NCBI GenBank assembly: GCA_030062745.1 | Contig: CP099846.1 | Location: 992,001 to 1,056,000, forward strand | Source of the DNA: Capitulum mitella | Lineage: Eukaryota; Arthropoda; Thecostraca; Pollicipedomorpha; Pollicipedidae | DNA: 64,000 nucleotides | Direction: 5' to 3' | Shown: piece by piece, positions 59,341 to 64,000 of the stretch | Layout of the letters: each line of letters opens with the position of its first letter | Position numbering within the stretch: the first letter of the stretch is position 1 | The notes under the pieces: model-generated | Seen by the model: only the letters and a program-made list of their open reading frames with translations | Told to the model about the DNA's origin: nothing | Databases searched by the model: none | Program-made: the position numbers and the translations under genes

Positions 59341-61609
59341 CCAGATTCATTTCTCTAGTTTATTTCATAAGTCAGTGACAGATCTAGGCATAAAGGGATG
59401 AAACCCAAGCATGATTAAAATCAAGTCATGATCCTAAGTCAAGTCAGGACATATGATCGATCTTATATATTACCCTACTGATCACAGTTGTGGAACCCAG
59501 TATTTTGATCCACGGGTACTCTGCTCTTTTGTTTGCATTATCATTGATCATCGACGGAACACGAAATGTAGCAAAACAACGGCCGAATGTTAGTAACAAG
59601 GTCAGGTCAGATCACGCCGGGTCTTTGGCGTTTTAGTCAGTCGGCAGCATACATGGACAACAACTCGCCAGCGACGTTCAAAAACCTTATAACTATAGCG
59701 GAATGAAAAACGACATTTTATCCCGCCACCCGATGCGATGTGTGATTATATGCATGTTACAAATTATAGGTCGCCGCAATTTAAATTTCATAATATGCTA
59801 TTGTCTTTCCATTGGTATGCTCAGCATTGCTCTAGCTTTATCATGGGCGGAGCTAGAACTCTTCGTAAGATGTCCTGTTTTTTACATATATGCCAAGAAG
59901 CCGCATTATTTTTTAACATTTCCCAAGCCTTTGCAATTACTTTGGAACGTACTTACGGCGAGCTTTTAATGATATAACTTTCATTTTCCCCGACGTCCCG
60001 TTCCCGAGATAGGGGGGTAGGGGCGTTAAAACGTCCTCCCCCCACCGGGCTCCGGCCACCCATGTCAGGGTGCCTGTTGGACGCGGATTAATACATGGGA
60101 GGTTATACATGTGGCCTTTCGAACTTAGTAGATGTAGCCTTAGAACTTAAAACATGCAGTCTTTAGAACTTTCGCTTTTGTTTTTTTCTGTAGGTAAACA
60201 CATGCGTTGATCATGACACATTTTTGGGCATAATTCCTGGTGATAAAGAGAGATTCAAAGAATGAATAGATTATTACCATACACTTTTAAAAAAGTTTGC
60301 TGGCGGAACGGTCACGTACTAAATCGCCTTATGTATTCGTTAAATTCAATTTTAAGTTTACAAACTCGTCTTTGGGTGGTTCATAAAGTGAATCAGAAAT
60401 GCAACTCATAATAACCCGTAATATCTTTTTTTAGTCTTATTTGTTTCAAATTAATCTAGCTACCATCATCTCTTACCAGATCATCTGTCTTCGAACTCTG
60501 CTTTTGTGCACGTTTTTGAAGAACGCGGGCTTATTTTTGATTCTCATGCAGATTTTAAGCCATATTATCTGTTTTATCACGTGTTTTCATGTTTTCACAT
60601 CCTGAACACTCGTTTCACACCAATGTTGAAACTCCGTCAATAGACCCTTGTGAAATTGTGGGACTAATGACGATTTAATTAAATTGTGACTTCTTTGAGA
60701 TCTCAGTAAATCACTTACGTGTATTCTCCTATAAGCACTTGTAACATCTGACACCAGGTGCTCTCCTTACTGCAGCGCGCCCTTTTTATCCAAATCATCT
60801 TTAAAGACCAGTGTATTTCATGCACATTAACCGCTTTGAGACCTCCATTTGCACTTTCTTAGCACAGCGTAGCATTTGCAACTTTGGGCGGCCTTCTCCC
60901 CCATAAGAATTTCAAATGATATGGCTCTTAATTCGTCGTAGATTACGTTTCATTATATCACAACACGCCGCTACATAAACTAACTGAGATACTAGTAAAG
61001 ATTTAAAGACAGTTAGTTATTCTACCTTCAATAGTGCGGTTTCTTTCAAACCGCACATTTGAGATGACCTGTGTCCTTTTACACATTTGGTTGATATTAT
61101 CCTTATCGCATGGCTCGGTTGCACTAAACCATATACCTAGGGTTTTATCTTCACTGTGCTAGGTGAGAGTGAACCTGGAGAAAATCACAGAAATTTATCT
61201 TTTTTACTTCTGTCGGGACCCTTAATTTTGTGTTCCGCCCATTGTGCTGGAAAGGGACTTCCCCTCCAGACAGGGGCAAATTCAGGATTTCGCAAAGGGA
61301 GGGGAGAAAGCAAATGGTCAACGCGGGGCCCATCCCTGCCGCCTTCCCCATTTTCCTCTTCTGATGTAAAAAACCGTTGATCCACGTGGGTCCAGGGGAA
61401 CAATCTGAGGTCATTTTATCTTTTTTGCCATAAAGACTAATCGTGAACAATGAAACGCATCACCTGATTTGGGAAAATTTTGCGTTTTGTTCACGTACAA
61501 AATGACCGAAATAAGGTACAAATGGCGGGGTTTCATGCGGCTGCGCCCCCCCCCCCCATCTATTTCAGATCTCTTTGTATCTGATACAGGAGCCCCTCTG
61601 TCCCCTCGT
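59341..61609. other. No gene recognised; possible distant TTAA-element end near 60000-60092
   Basis: AT-rich unique DNA. 60010-60050 has GGGGGGTAGGGGCGTTAAAACGTCCTCCCCCC, an inverted G/C block about 40 bp before GGACGCGGATTAA. This resembles the layout of family-B ends without clear sequence identity. The frames at 59703-59977 match nothing I know. Confidence 0.3.
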
Positions 61610-63370
61610 AGTTTTTGGGGACTTTTTACCGGCTCAGGTTAGGTTTCCTCTTGCTTGCAGCTGCAGGGGAACATTTGGTGGTCTCGGGCCGTCTGCCGTG
61701 TCGGCCCTCTAGTGGTGTCAGGCTCCTTTTACTGGTTAACGTGCACCTCAGGACGTCTTGGCGCTCCTTTCGCAGTTTCAGAGTCACCTCAGACAGTTTT
61801 AGGGATCCATTCTGCAGTTTCAGGGATGCTTAAGTCATCTCGGATTCCCTAATGTCGTCCCCGGGAATTTTTGCCTCCTAAGGAGCCCCTCAGACAGTAA
61901 CAGGGGTCCGCTGTAAGTCTCCCCTGCCGTGACAGAGGTGTCTCTGGCAGTCCTCTAGGTCCTTTGGCCATTTCAGGAGCTGTCTGGACGTCTCAAGGCT
62001 TAATGGTTCCAGGGGCCCCTCTGGTCATCCCAGGGGCTATTACCAGAGGCTGCTAGTTAGGAGTCCCGAAGGTCCCTCTCTAGCAGTCTCAGTGGATCCT
62101 CTGTTGTCCTAGGTGTCCCTCTGGTCGTCTCTGGAGAACGTTTCGCCGTCTCATAGACCCTCTGGCAGTTACAAAAGACATTTTGGCGAGATTTTAGGGC
62201 CCATGTGCAGTGTCATGGGCCGTCTGAACGTCTCCGCTGGTCTCCGTGGTTGCATCTGGGGTTCTCCTCTGTTCCATGGGGTACATCTGGTAGTCTTAGG
62301 GCCCCTCTAGCCTTATCAGGGGCCTTTGGTGGCGTTTCAGAGGTCTCACTGCAGACTTGTGCTCTGATTCCGAATTATCCCCCTTCACTACGCCACTTGT
62401 CACCCGACCCTCAGGCAGGCCGGCCCCTTCAGCGTGCGTGGATACAAGAAGGGAAGCTAATGTTATGCGAGTTCTCTCATGTACTGCACTTTAAGCAGTA
62501 GCTTTCGTTGGCATTCTTAGCAACATTTACAGACATTTTATTGACCGTTTACACTTTTCGCAGAACGGCCACTTGCACAGCACATGGGAGAACTCTGTTC
62601 GTATAACCTTTCCTTTCTACGTCCGCCCTTGTTAGATTGGCTGACCTGTGAAAAAGTCAAACGACGGGTGACGTGGCGAAGGGGGACAACTCGGAATCAG
62701 AGCACAGGTCTACCTCACTGTCAGTCTCAGGGGACCTTTTCCGTGCCAGGAGCCCACACTCGGGGCTCTCTAACTGTCCAGGGCTCCCATAATGTCTTGG
62801 AGCTGTCTTGTTCTCTGCCTTGCGGGCGCCCTCCGACCTTTATGGAGGTCTCGGGAGCCATCTGCCATGTAGGGAACCATCTTGCTGTCTCAGGACCCAT
62901 CTGACCTTTTCCGGCACCCCTGACTGCATTAAGAACCCCTCAGGTTTTCAAAAAGACCATTGGTATATTCAGGGAGTTCCTCTGGTTGGCAAGGGATTCC
63001 TTATGCCGTGCTAGAAACCCTCTTAAGTTCTTGCCGTCTCAGGGGCCTGTCATTTTTATTTGGCACTTTTAATGGTCTTAACGGTTTAGTATAAGAAGGC
63101 GCACTTCTTACCGCGTTTGGGACCCTCTTACGGGCTCAGGGGTTCCTGGGGAGTTTCAGGGGCCATCTTGCCGTTTCAGTGTCTCATTAACCGTCCCGAA
63201 GGCATGCGTCGGGAACCTCTGCCTGCATCAGGAACCTCCAGCGCCCGTAAAACTTATTTGGAGCCCTACGACATTCTTGGGACCCCTATGCCATCCCACG
63301 GACTCAGTCCTCATCTTGGCCGTCTCAGGGGTCCTATGACCCGTCTTGCGGTCTCGGGGGCATTGCCATG
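61610..63370 (+). repeat. Degenerate minisatellite built on CTCAGGGGCCC / GTCTCAGG phrases
   Basis: Phrases such as GTCTCAGGGGCC, TTTCAGGGGCC, GTCTCAGGGGTCC and CCTCTGGTCGTC recur at irregular intervals of roughly 30 bases across the interval. It is interrupted by non-repeat sequence at about 62470-62690. Units are strongly diverged, so it is an old array. Its open frames are by-products of the repeat. Confidence 0.7.
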
Positions 63371-64000
63371 TTAACCCTATTCCCGGAGGGCTATACGGTA
63401 TGGCCGATTCCTGGCAGGGGGGGGGGGGGCGGATTCGGCCCCCCCCCTGAGATCTCGAGAACTACAAATCCGATTTCATCGCAGCAAACGGCAATCGATT
63501 TGCCATGACGTGAACTACATTTTTATAAAAATAAATTTTCAAAATTTTGAGAGATGTAGATACAGGGGGGGGGGGCAAAAATGTCAAAATCAGGGGTATT
63601 TTTGGACTTCTTATAACTCCGTTCTTTATGGACCGACTTCGATGAAACTGGCATGAATCGAGAGATTATGGATAGGACTTTTGTCGTTGGTTCACAAATC
63701 TGAAATTCTGAGAAAATTCATGGGCTTTCACAGGTTTTCAAAAATAGGAGGATTAGTTTTCCAACAACTGAGTAAACAAAAAAGGCAAAAGCACTTTTTT
63801 GGCTTCTGCTAGTCATGTCATGCTGAAGAAGTCCAAATCGCATCACAGTGTTTGTGTAATGTTAGCATAGGCGGTGCCAGGGAACCAAAAATGACATTAG
63901 GTGCCTCCTAAAAACGTTGCTTGGCTCCGCCCCTGAGCAAAAGAGAAATTTGAAATTCTGTCATGGCACGCAGAAAGACTAGCTAGGAAAAGTCATCAAG
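63371..64000 (-). mobile_element. piggyBac-like family-A element, reverse, running off the window
   Basis: Starts TTAACCCTATTCCCGGAGGG at 63371 and follows the reverse complement of the right end of the 16897-18114 copy, with a G/C hairpin around 63413-63450. Near 63880 it jumps from the GGCGGTGCCAGGGA block directly to ACATTAGGTGCCTCC-type sequence that in other copies lies several hundred bases farther on. It therefore carries an internal deletion. Confidence 0.8.

Noticed and set aside
62584..62904. 106-residue plus frame in the right-hand minisatellite region
   Set aside because: Low-complexity translation of repeat units, with no domain or constraint visible.

Overview
The window looks like animal nuclear DNA, most likely from an arthropod or other invertebrate. 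Intact protein-coding content is very low. There are no operons, bacterial ribosome binding sites, rRNA, convincing tRNAs or CRISPR arrays. Most of the recognisable sequence is transposon-derived: LINE reverse transcriptase with RNase H, pogo-like transposase, piggyBac-like TTAA elements and foldback elements. A crustacean such as a barnacle is my guess from the repeat protein families, not something the sequence proves.

The best protein-coding gene is an intronless secreted protein with an apple/PAN-like segment and two C-type lectin domains (CTLDs). It is present twice on the minus strand, at 10126-11232 and 45253-46359. Both copies lie inside an approximately 11.5 kb direct duplication (8713-20162 and 43851-55425). 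By eye, the two lectin copies differ at nine amino acids but at only one silent site in the shared 368 codons. The replacements cluster around the predicted ligand-binding loops of both CTLDs.

Layout. 1-926: end of a piggyBac-like element. 1190-4300: GC- and CpG-rich region with a G-rich minisatellite. 6600-7225: broken pogo-like transposase. 8713-20162: duplication copy 1, with the lectin gene, two family-B and one family-A TTAA elements. 20195-26985: decayed TTAA elements and a broken minus-strand gene. 27780-34450: a three-layer nest, in which a foldback element with a 5'-truncated LINE inside it sits in an old family-A element. 34929-36148: another family-B element. 40289-42508: a second foldback element made only of inverted repeat arrays. 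43851-55425: duplication copy 2. 56537-58875: broken transposon-like CXC-motif gene on the minus strand. 58850-59340: tandem duplication. 61610-63370: degenerate minisatellite. 63371-64000: another family-A element running off the end.

The most unusual content is (i) the foldback elements, which share termini, 11-bp subterminal repeats and 9-bp target duplications; (ii) the replacement-rich divergence between the lectin copies; and (iii) two related TTAA-element families with G/C hairpins just inside their ends and many AGGTCA nuclear-receptor half-sites in their interiors. All alignments and counts here were made by eye.
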